DNA from: Valencia hispanica
Taxonomy: Eukaryota > Chordata > Actinopteri > Cyprinodontiformes > Valenciidae
DNA length: 64,000 bases
NCBI GenBank assembly: GCA_963556495.2
Contig: OY747710.1
Location: 21,087,500 to 21,151,499, forward strand
Direction of reading: 5' to 3'
This document shows positions 11,501-23,500 of this stretch, piece by piece. Under the pieces are notes generated by a model. The model was not told where the DNA came from. It saw only the letters and a program-made list of their open reading frames with translations, and did no database searches. A program made the translations under genes and the position numbers. The stretch's first letter is position 1; the number at the start of each line of letters is the position of its first letter.

Positions 11501-14500
11501 GGGTGTCTTGGTGAGTCAGTGAGAATGTATGGGTTTAAGAAGGAGGGAACGTATGACTGTGTCTGTATGTCTTTGTCTACCTGTCAGGTTGGATCTTGGT
11601 CTGCCCCCTCGCCTGGCGCACCTCAGGCCTTTCACTTAATGGGGGGCCTATTTCCCCTCCGTCACTCCCCGCCGGTGACGGGGGCCCCTGCCTGCCGGAG
11701 CATCGGTGGTCAACCCGGTTCGGACCTGGTGCATGCCTGGCCGGGCCTGGGGGGGCCGGTGTGTCGGTCGGCCGCTGCGCTGGGCCGATATCTTCCTTTG
11801 GTTGGTTGGGGCACCTCTTTTAGGGGTGCCAGGTTTTGGATTGTTGGGTGGTGCCTGCTCGGCGGGATGCGGATCCGGCGTCTCTGCTCGTTTGATCACC
11901 TGTTCTGTGCGCACCGTGCGTGGTCGGTTCATTGGCGGGTTGGACCGGCCCTGGCCCTCGTTGGATGCCTGGTCTCGGCGCTCTGCGTTGCGCGGGATCA
12001 GGACCCGGGAGCTGGTACAACTTGGTGTCCAGATGCTGGCTGAGCCCGGCCTGGGGATGCTGTCCGTCCCCTGCGGCTATCGGTGGGGCGCCCCGACGTA
12101 GGGCAGGGGTGGGGCGCTGGGATGTTGGCGGTGGGGATTGGCCTAGGGCGGCGGCGCCCCCTGCAGTGCCGGGGGCCCCTCGTCGGCCGGTCCCTTGTCG
12201 GGTCCCTGCTGGGGGATGGGGTGCCCCTGGGCCCTGGCTCTCCCGGTCCATTGACCGGCCCGCCCTGGCGTGGCCGGTGGGGCCCGTGGGCTCGTCACTG
12301 CTGCCCCCCGGGCCCCTGCATAGTAGCCGCTGGACGTTCCCCTGGGGTTCTCCTTTGCTCCACTCTTGGGGGATGCGGTCGGCTCCGCCGGGTCCGCCTG
12401 GGGCTCTGGAGGTCCTTTGGACATCTTTGCTCCAATCTCCTTCATGTCTGCATCGACTCCTGGGAGACGGATTGATGCCTGCTCACACCAACTATCGAAC
12501 ACTCTTATGGAGAAGCCTTCTATGCACCAGCATGCTAACACACACACATAGATGTGGGGTATCTGGTGTTTAAGGAAATATTCTTGGGCTGAGGTTATCA
12601 TTACTAGAGCTTGATTAATCGGTACCATGAGTTTTTCGGTGACGTATTTTTATATCTATTTTTGTGTAATGTGTGGTTGTGTAATTCTTAGTTCACAATG
12701 TTTGTTTTGTTTTGTCGATGTTCCTTTTTCGTGTTTTGTTTTGTTTTTCCCCCTCTCTCTGCCGTCCTGTGGGTATGGAGGCAGACTTCAATGTCTTCCT
12801 GTGTTTTCTTTGTTCCCCTTCCTCTCTTGTATTTTCAACTCACCCTCTCTCTTGACTTTTTGTTTCCTACCTCTCTTCTTCATCTTCCTTCTTTCTTCTC
12901 CTTAATTTTCCATCTCCGTGTCCATAACGTCAAGAAATAAAAACCCCAACAATTCAGAATAAAGATTTTTCACACATATATCAAGTGGAGGACTATAGCA
13001 AAAGCTGTACTGCTCCGCTTGTGAAAGTAAATCTGTTGGGCTTCTACTTGGTACTCAGACACCAATTCTGAGCTCCACACTGCCAAACAGGACACGAAAA
13101 AAAAAAAAAAAAGAATATCAGATCGATAAAAGAAACATTTATGACACAGAAATGTGGGCTTAATTAAATGTATGTTTAATACTTACGTTATTTTGTATGT
13201 GTTTCATAAAATCCCAATAAGTTGCAGTTGAGCTATGTGGCCGTAACATGATGAAATTGGAAAACGTCTTCACAATTTGCATATGCATTCGGGATGTTAA
13301 TATGTTTTGCGTAACCTGAATGCAGTGAAAAATCATGCATCTGTCTCCTTTTTCTGTCCAGGGTCTGAATGTGAGAGAGAAGGCTAAGCAGCTGGTGACA
13401 TTGTTAAAAGATGAAGAAAAACTAAGAGAAGAGAGGATCCATGCCCTTAAAACCAAAGAGAAAATGGCACAGACCACCAGTGGTGTGATAACTAAATTAG
13501 ACACAAATTAGTCTCTCTTGAAGGAGGGATTTGTTTCATTAATGCATATTTGTCTCTGCTGCAGCCTCCTCAGCTCCCTCAGCACCCAGCCTTGGGGGCA
13601 GCATATCCATGGGCTCTCAGTCTGGAGATCCTGACCAGGCATGGCCACAAAGCTCTGGAGAGGAAGACCTGCAGCTTCAGTTGGCGTTAGCCATGAGTAA
13701 AGAAGAGGCCGAGCAGGTAAGTTAATGTGGTCTATCCTGGCCAGAAGGGGCACTTTATAATGCGCTTTATTTAACCTGTTTTCGGTTAATTGCAACACAG
13801 GAGGAGCAGCATGCACAAAGGAATATTAAGGATTGTGTTTCCTACTGCAGTACACCTAGCTATGCTCTCACAATTTAACTGCTGACCTCCCCCAGACTAG
13901 CGAGGACCCTCTGGAGGACGCAGAGCTTCACTATGCAATCACACTCAGCAAAGAGATTCACCAAAAGGTCAGGGGCAGAGTGTGTTCAGCCGACTGGGTA
14001 GCCAGTCATCAACTATTTGTCTTTCTGTCAGATGGAATTTCTCGACCGAATACTAAATATTGATTAATCAAGAAAATTCATTTATGCTAATATGATTTTT
14101 GGCATTTTCCTGCCTATGTACATTTTGATCAAACCATTATAATTCAATTGAGATAATTGAGTTTGCTGTTCATTGCTGTTTTTACAGTGCTTGTAGTCAT
14201 AGAATACATTTTGAGACCTGATTTCAACCCTCCTAATGAGATACAGTGCTTTGAAAAACTGTTTGCCTCCTATTATCTTCTGTTTTTGCTTTTTTTTGTG
14301 ACACTTACATGTTTGAAACCTATTACATTAGACAAATATAACCAATGTAAATACAAAATGGAGATTTAAAATGTCACAAATTAAGGGTATTAAAGCTTTC
14401 CAAACCAGCCCGGCTTTATGTGAAAAAGTGCCTCTAAAACACAATACAAGGTTGTATCTCAATGACTGCAGCAAGGCTGCCATCAAATGTCTTTTAATAA

Positions 14501-17500
14501 CTCTTTTACATAATTCTTACAGAAAATTTGGCTTACTTTTGTTTTAATTCAACAACTAGATTAGAGGCCCTATAACATCTTAGATGGATGATGCTCGTTG
14601 TGATCAGCAGTGGTTTTGGCCTTGGAACTCGGGAAGACTTTTATCGTCTGCTGCCATTAACACTGACCTAACTTAAGGAAATTAGGCCTGCGGTGCTTTA
14701 GATGTTCTGGGTTATCTTGAGTCCACCTGGATGAGTCGTTGATAAGCTCTTTGAGTAATTTTGTAGGCCGGTGACTCGTGACTGTCTTTTCGCCTACCTT
14801 GCTCCATCAGATTCTCTTTGAATGATTTCTTGACTATTCTGCAGGTCAAGCCTTAAGCAGGTCTTGGTGTGGCTAGTGACATTGAGCTAAAAAATGTGGT
14901 TAATCAGTTAATTCATGACTCAAAAAAGGGAATTGGATCAGGTGGATCAGTGGTAGAGCAGGAGCAACATATAGTGAGGCTATTTTCCTCAAGTCAACTG
15001 TCCTCGGTTTTATCCCTGGCCACGGACCATTTACTGCATGTCATTCCCTTCTCTCTCTCCCCCTCTTTCTGTTCAGCTACTAATAGATAAAGGCCACTAG
15101 CGCAACAAAACCTTTAGAAAAAACTCCACAAAAGAGTTCTGTTTTTTTAACAGAGCCAGGTTGGTTTGGATAGTTTATTCACTTAAATGTAATAACATCT
15201 AAGAAATACTCTGGTTTTATTAGATGTTAATATTAGTTTGTTCTGAAACATTTAAGTGTGAGAAACGAGCAAGACCAGAAGAAATCTCTGAGGGGTAAAT
15301 TCCTTTTCACATCACTGTATATTAAATATGAGCTGACAAACAATTGATGAACCATGATTAAAGTGTTAAATTTGCATGACAGAGACATATATTTCACCAT
15401 AATAACATATGAGTGGGTTGTAAGTATTGATTGCTCTTCCTTCCAGCATGCATCTAACTGTTGCATTGATTTCAAATGAGCTTCTCCTGTCCCACTACCA
15501 CTTTTTTTGAAGTTATTATTTTGTTATTGAGTGTTTATGTGCAAAACAATTTGTCTGATCTGTGGGAGTGATTCAAGTATTTATATAGTTTATTACTTAA
15601 GTACATTCTTACATTCTTTCTGACAGCTGAAGGAGGAGCAGCTGCTCTCTGTCTCTCCCCAGATCCGTTCACTTTATTTTATTTTCTGTTTGCTTTTGTT
15701 GTTTTCTTTTGTTTTCTTTTCGTAACCTTTTCTTAGTTACTTTATCTACCCAGCGCCTGGAGTTACTGTATTGAACCGGATCTCCTCCTGGATTACTTTT
15801 TTATGGACTTATCAACATGGCTTTTTGCTCAGCTGAGGATTTTGAAAAACCGCTCCACAGAATTGAGGGCATTGAAACGAAGCTAAATCGTATGGAAATT
15901 AATTTTGATCTCCACGCTGATTATGCAAACGACACAACTTTACCGTTGAATACACACAGGGAACAGCCTGTCAGCCCGGTGTTAGATCGGTCTAACCGTG
16001 TCACAGAAAAAACACAGGACAACACAACTCCATCAGCAAACGAACGTCTTTCTGGCAGAACTCCACACTCTAATGAACACTGGCCAGCTTTAAAACGGAC
16101 ATAATCATCAACCCCAGCCTGTTCTCCGAGGAAGAAAAAACAAAAGAAATTCCAGCACAGAGAAAGCTCTGAATCCAGACCTGCCGCTTCTGCTAAAAGT
16201 AAACAAAAGAGGTTTCAGCCAAAAACAAGAGGTATTTCTCCTCCTGGAATCCCGCTGAAAAACAGATTCGCAGCCTTGAGTTCCCCCGAAAGATGACACA
16301 GCCCCCGGGACCAGTCAAAGCCACCAGGAGAAACCCAGCCACATCAAACGGACACATAAAGTAAGAGCGCCCCCAGCAAAGATTATCATACAAGACGGAT
16401 CAATTAATGGAATTGAGGCTTTTAGTAGCAAGAATACCAAAGTTTATAGCTGCTACAAAAATACAGTGAGAGAAATATCAGAAAAAATCCAGAACATCTT
16501 GGACCAACATCCTGCTTTGGAAAAACTCGTCATTCACGCTGGATCAGCAGATATCGCGATGAGACAATCAGAGATTCTGAAGAGAGACTTTTCTGATCTC
16601 CTACAGAGACTTGATGGACTTAACGTAAACATCCTCATCAGCGGACCAGTCCCTGAAGGGAATGATGAAAGATTTAGCAGACTCCCCATGCTCCATAAAT
16701 GGTTAAAGAAACAATCAGCTGAGAAGTCGTTCAAATTTATTAATAATTTCAAAGTATTTGGAAGTGGTAATCATCTGTTTAAAGCAGGCCGACGTTATCT
16801 TAACAAGGCCGGAGTAAGGCTCTTAGCAGCAAACATTTTTTCTCATCAAAATCAGAAAGCAAAACACTTGCTCCCGAAAACTGACCTTGAGGCACCCATG
16901 TTCAGAGAACAAAAACAGCAAGTCATGATGACGCCACAGGACCGAATAGATAAACAACCATCAGAGATTAAGTCTTCATCTTCCTGTGACTCAGGCACAT
17001 CAAATGAGTCTCCATTTAGAAACTTTACAGACAGACTGAACGAGCAAATCAAATTTTGGACACAATTAAAACCTAAACTTAGACTACACCAAACCCCTGG
17101 GACTAGTGTCAATAAGCCTGGGAGCTTCCCCCCACTGATTATTACAGATGTTTGATACTGTCCCCCAGAACTCGCCCGGCACCCCCCCCCCCCCTGAACT
17201 TAGCATACCAGTGATTATCAGCAGCAGGAAACATAAACCGTTAACCACACGCTCTCATATTAAACAAAATCTCAAATTGATAACCTGTCAGAAGGTTCAG
17301 CTGCCCATCATCGCAATACTTAAGTTAGCTTTATTAAACATTGGATCTCTATCCGGGAAGTCTTTTCTTATCAATGACTTCATCACTGAGCATAATTTAC
17401 ACGCCTTTTTTTTTTTATCAGAAACTTGGCTAGATTAAAATAACGAAACAACTGCATTGATAGAATCTACTCCTCCAAATTGCAATTCCTTAAGAGAGAG

Positions 17501-20500
17501 CAGAAAGCACAGACGAGGTGGAGGTGTAGCCACCATTTTTCAAAACTCAATAAACTTTAAAAAGGTAACCCTGGGCATGTTTGATTCTTTTGAATACCTA
17601 GCCACCCAGATAAACGAGCCTAACAAAGCTTTATTTCTAAGTTTATATAAACCACCAAAACTTAACTCTAACTTCTTTAATGATTTCAATGACCTTCTTT
17701 CTGTACTATGTATCGACTATAACCAACTAATCATTGTGGGGGATTTTAACAGCCATACCGACAACCCCCAAGATAGACAAGCAAAAACATTAGATGATAC
17801 TCTCCACAACTTCGACCTGACCCAGCATGTCAAACAACCAACACACAATAAACGACACACTCTGGACTTAATTATCAGCAAAGGTTTCAATATTTCCAAC
17901 ATCTCGGTAATTAATATTGAATTATCTGGCCATTTCTAAATTTTCTTTGAAAGTACCATCTCTGCTAAATTATCCAGCCACAGTAAGACCACTATAAAAA
18001 AGCGTTTTCTAAGGGACAGTTCAGTAGAAACCTTTAAACGTATTCACCCTTCCACCACATCCCCCTCATCTCCCAACTCAAACTCAGTAAATAAGCTGGT
18101 AGATAATTTCCTTGCGAAAATCTCAGACATCATGGATTCCATTGCTCCAACTAAAGTGAAAGTAGTCTCAGGTAGAAAGAAGTGTCTGTGGACAAGTAAT
18201 CCACTGGTACGTAGTGAAAAGAGAGCGTGTCGACAAGCCGAGAGAAAATGGCGGAAAACTCAACTCCAGGTTCACTGTGAGATCTACAAAGAGAGACTGA
18301 ATAGAAATCAGCTAACCATAAAAGACGCTAGGGAATCGTTCTTTTCTGAAATCATCAACAGAAACATTAATAATGCACAGACTCTATTTGCAACAGTGTA
18401 AAGACTAACTAATCCTTTAGTGACAGAAGCCCCTGAACTAAACTCTACCGGGGCCTGCAATGAATTTGCTAGCTTTTTCACTGAAAAGATTCTAACAATT
18501 AGACGGTCAATCTGTAACTCAATATCGAACCCACAACCAGTGCCATCCCCAATCAACAACAATGTAGAGAAAATGTCTGAATTCCATGAATTAAACCAGA
18601 ACAGCCTTTGAAAAAATCATTATCCAATTAAGCTCCTCCTCCTGCTGTCTTGATATCCTACCCACAGCGTTTGTAAAGAAAGTTCTTCCTGTTATTGGGT
18701 CTGATCTTGTTCAAATAGTGAACTCATCCCTGCTATCAGGTGTCTTCCCTCAGGCTTTAAAAACAGCAGTTATTAAACCACTGCTAAAGAAGAAAAATCT
18801 GGACAACACATTAATGCAGAACTAAAGGCCAATCTCTAATCTTCCATTCATCAGTAAGATTATTGAAAAAGCTGTGTTTCAGCAGTTAAATAGCTTCCTA
18901 ACAATGACTAACCGTTTTGATGTTTTTCAGTCTGGTTTCCGTGCTCACCACAGCACCGAGACTGCCCTTGTCAAAGTATTCAATGACATCCGCATAAATA
19001 CAGACTGTGGTAGAACCACAGTGCTGGTTCTGTTGGACCTCAGTGCAGCATTTGACACTGTTGATCATGATATTTTATTGGAACGACTGGAGAGCTGGGT
19101 CGGACTCTCTGGTACACTACTTGGCTGGTTCGAATCTTACCTAAAGAACAGGGACTTCTATGTTTCAATATGAAACTTTTCATCAGAATGAACAGAAATC
19201 ACATGTGGGGTGCCCCAGGGCTCCATCCTGGGGCCCCTCTTATTTAATATCTACATGCTCCCACTAGGCAAGATTATAGCAACCAATAACATTAGCTACC
19301 ATAACTACGCGGATGACACTCAGCTCTACATTACAATGTCACCAGGTGACTCTGAACCCATTCAAACCCTAAATCAATGCATTGACCAAATAAATGGATG
19401 GATGTGCCATAACTTTCTCCAGCTGAATAGAAACAAAACTGAAGTGATTATTTTTGGACCCAAGGAGGAACGATCAAGAGTCAGCACACAGCTTAAATTA
19501 ATACAGCTAGAAACTACTGATCAGGTTCGAAACCTAGGTGTAGTAATGGACTCAGACCTGAACCTCCAGGGTCACATAAAGGCAATAACAAGGTCAGCGT
19601 TCTATCACCTGAAGAACATCTCTAGGATTAAACGACTGATGTTGCAACACGACCTAGAAAAACTCATCCATGCGTTTATCTTTAGTCGGATTGATTACTG
19701 CAACAGCATCTTCACAGGTCTGCCTAAAAGTCAATCAGACAGCCACAGCTGATCCAGAACGCTGCCGCTCGCGTCCTCACTAGAACCAGGAAAGTAGAGC
19801 ACATCACCCCAGTTCTAAAGTCCTTACACTGGCTCCCTGTAGCTCAAAGAATAGACTTCAAAATACTCCTACTAGTTTATAAATCATTACATGGCTTAGC
19901 ACCAAAATATGTTGAAGACCTGTTGTCACAGTACCAATCACCAAGACCACTCAGGTCCTCCAACTCTAGCCTACTAAACATCCCTAGACTCAGAACGAAA
20001 CATGGAGAAGCAGCTTTCAGTTTCTATGCTCCCCTTATCTGGAACAGACTTCCCGACGAGTGTAGAGCTGCTGAAACTCTGAACTGCTTTAAATCGAGAC
20101 TAAAAACCATCTGTTTAGAATTGCCTTCGAGTAAATGATTGATGTCAAATGTATTAAATGTGTTCATCCTCTCTTGCTTTTTGTATTTGTGTTTCATGTG
20201 TAATGTGTGTTTCTTTTACTTTTAATTTACAATGTTATATTCCATGTGTTTTTTTTAAATCACCAAATCATGTAAAGCACCTTGAATTACCCTGGTGTTG
20301 AAAGTGTGCTATACAAATAAAATTGCCTTGCCTTACCTTAAGTGCTTCAATAAATGTTTTAAAGAGCTTTTGGATTATGTTTGTTTTGTTTAAAGGTGTT
20401 AGATACACTCCATTTATTCTAGCCAATCTTCCATGTAATACAGTAGCATGAGAGATGGAATTAGGTAGGAATTTCTTTTGTTCATATGCTGATTGTTTTT

Positions 20501-23500
20501 GTATGTTAATAGTTGGGTATATTTTCAAATTTTTCTTCTGTTAGCTATTTGATAGAGTAGATTTTAAAGAGTCTCCCCTTTACCCAGCCAGTCCCTGGTA
20601 AAATTACCAAGCATGAGCCCTGTAAGCAAGTGAAGCATAAGCAGAGCTATGCTGCAGCTAGAATAGTCTTGATAACACAGTTCTGGTTTGGCCGATTGAA
20701 TCCCATTTATAATGAACATCAACAATTGTTTGTATTATTTTTCACAAGTTCAGATTTCTTTTGTTGATTAGGAAACTGATCAAGCTGATCTGTGTCTGTG
20801 GTGTCTTATTTCAGGTTGTGTTATTAGGTTTCTAACATCAGCCTGTGTGTGTCTGTGATTGGCAGGAGGAGCGGCTGCGGAGAGGCGACGACCTGAGACT
20901 GCAGATGGCCATTGAGGAAAGCAAGAGAGAAAAAACAAAACCAGAAGAGGTGTGTGCTAACATGTCAATATATTGATTTAAATAGTGTACATTTTATGGG
21001 GTTTTTCTTTGTTGTTGCATCTCTCAATGAGAAACTTTTGTTCTCTAAAGTACCATTAAATGTTTTCATAGTTTGTCACATTACAAAGACACACACTTTA
21101 ATATATTTAATTGGTATTTTTGTGATGAACCTTCACAAAGTAAGACAATCGTGAGGTCAAAGTATAAATATGTGCTTTTCAAAATGTTTTTACTACTAAA
21201 AATCCGAATGGTGGTGATTCCCTTTACCCCAATGCTCTTAATTAAAATCCAAAAGGCATCTAATTAGTAAATCCAGTTCAGTGGGGTTCAGTTAAATCTC
21301 AGTGTTATTTCAGCTGTTTGTCAAAGGACACTGCTGAAGAGACGGCACCATAAAGGTCAAGGATCTCTGCAGACAGGTCAAGGATGAAGCTTTAGAGACG
21401 TTTAGAGTGACTTATGACATGAAACTATGTCACAGGATTTGAACATGTCACAGAGCTCTTTGTAGGTTTGCAGTTAAGCATGATATAAAAACATGACCGT
21501 CGACGAGGAGAAAGTCGTACGAATGTGTGTATAGCTTACCACAATTATGAAACGAGCACGGCAAATGTGGAAGAGTGCTTGATAGCTTCTAATTGGTATT
21601 TTTGTAGGAACAGATCAGTTTGATATACGTTTTCAGATCATAGTTCCGCAATAATCACACAACCACAGACCCCCCCCTATTACTGATCACTTTGTTCTTT
21701 CACATCTTAATAGTGGAGCTGTCTGAGGTTCCAGCCCCTTGTCCTTATACAGCATGCTATGAGATTGCATGCTGTATCAAATGGGTGGAGGTTATAAGTT
21801 GCAGTAGTCACCTAAGCAATACATACGGATGGATTTCCCAAAGAGCTGAGTTTATTGTTGGAATCCTCACTCCTCCTCTTCAAATACATTCAGTGCCTAA
21901 TTGTTGTGCGCCATCCTCAATATGTTCTCCGCTCTCACTGCGCACCTCACGCCCCGGCTGCACCACATCTGGGTTGAGCAAACCCGTATCATCCCGTAAA
22001 GTTGGGGGTCAGTGATTACTGTCCCAGGTGGAGGTGGAGTGGCTTCAACCCATCGTTACGCATTGGGACCTTTAGAGGTGAAAGCGAGGCGCAAAGAACA
22101 GAACGACAGGATGAGCTGAAAGGGGTTTAGGTTCGTTTTCTTTAGCTGTAGTAACATTATTCCATTTTCTGTTTCTTGTTCAGAGTGCTCTGATGGAGCT
22201 GAGTGCAGTGGACCCTTGGGGGGCTCCTGCTAATGCCACCGTGAGCTCTGCCGGCCCTTCACCTCCCCTCACGCTATCTGGCCCCTCAGCCTCCGGTCCA
22301 TGGGGAGCAGCTCCCACTGATCCATGGGGAGTAGCTTCACCCACATCCCCTACAAGTTCCGACCCCTGGAGTGGGGGAGCCGCGCCCACTATAGCCCCTC
22401 CTCCAGACCCCTGGGGGGAGACGTCCCACAAAGTGAACAACGTCGACCCCTGGGGAAACTCGGGTAAGCTACAGCAGCTCTTGTTTGTTGTGAAATCAGC
22501 TCAGTGGCTGAAAGTGTGCTGGTCAGAGCATTAAAACAGAAGTCTGTTTCTGACTGAAAGAGGATGTGAATACCATAACCTTTGTTCATTGTCATTTCAA
22601 ACCTCCATATTCTCTTTTTAAAAAAGTGTGTATTTACATCCAGTCATGTCATTATCCTTTCATATTTGATCTTCTCATCCACCCAAAGGGGCATTTCGAC
22701 CGCAGGAACCTTTTTCAGGAACCAAGAGTCTTTATCGGGGTCCTTCCCTCAGCCCCTTGATTTACGTGCCCAGGAACACGAAGTTAAACAGAGTTCTGGG
22801 GTAAAAACAACCCTGGTAGGGATTTAGTACATTTAAGACTGCCCTGAAGCCTCAGGGCTTTGTCTGTGGTGGAGGGGTGCTACACATTTCTAATTGGTTC
22901 TTGGCATTTTGTTTCCACTTTTCTGTCTCAGGCATCTCAACTACAGTTTATACTATCTCTTAATTTCAAATTCTACAAGAGAACTAATGAGGTTCTTTTT
23001 CCAAATGAAAAATTTAGGCTGAGCCATTTATGCAACTTCAATCTGCTGAGGAGACAACTCCCAGCGGCAGCACAAGTTTTAGATTAACAGAAGAAAACCA
23101 TCAAATCAAACTAATAAAATGTTTCACAAAAGGTTGGATTCTGGGGAATCCTTAAACTCTGCTAAAGTGATTATCTGCAACAGGTTTAACATGAAAGCTC
23201 TTCACCTTTCACAGGACAAACTGAAGTAAATGCTTCTCTCAGCCAAGCAATGAAATAATCTAAAGGAAAAGAACATTCAGGTCAGATTAGTTTACATTTA
23301 AACACACAAACAAAAACAATCGCATTTCTTTGGGACTGCATAGCAATAAGAGACCTAAAGCATGAAAGAACTAGGGCCCGCTGCCTCTGTGAATGTGTTC
23401 ATCTTATGCAGGTCTTTCCCTTCACCTGGGTGAGAATACGAACACACACATGGTTCCCACCTACAGTTTCAGTGCTCTGTCAGCACAAGAGTGTCATTTA

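Larger units (their letters stand above)
15628..20335 (+). mobile_element. Nearly full-length, broken L2/CR1-type LINE
   Basis: ORF1 pieces at 15817-16104 and 16466-17155 encode a protein whose second part resembles the SGNH-esterase domain found in ORF1 of CR1/L2 LINEs ([28 protein letters not shown]). ORF2 pieces follow: endonuclease ([31 protein letters not shown]) at 17148-17939 and reverse transcriptase ([35 protein letters not shown]) at 18874-19752, with a C-terminal piece at 19923-20138. Stops and frameshifts separate the pieces. The 3' tail ends 'ctatacaaataaaattgcc'. It lies in epn1 intron 6. Confidence 0.9.

Noticed and set aside
10433..12628. Several long open frames on both strands (up to 232 codons)
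   Set aside because: They arise from the G/C-rich composition of the LINE 3' region, where stop codons are rare. No family resemblance, and overlapping frames on both strands are equally open.
14938..15121. Possible tRNA gene
   Set aside because: Only A- and B-box-like segments are present, with no cloverleaf, and a SINE body follows.
22684..22860. Possible DNA transposon in epn1 intron 8
   Set aside because: Wording is familiar from fish repeats, but no paired ends or target duplication could be defined.
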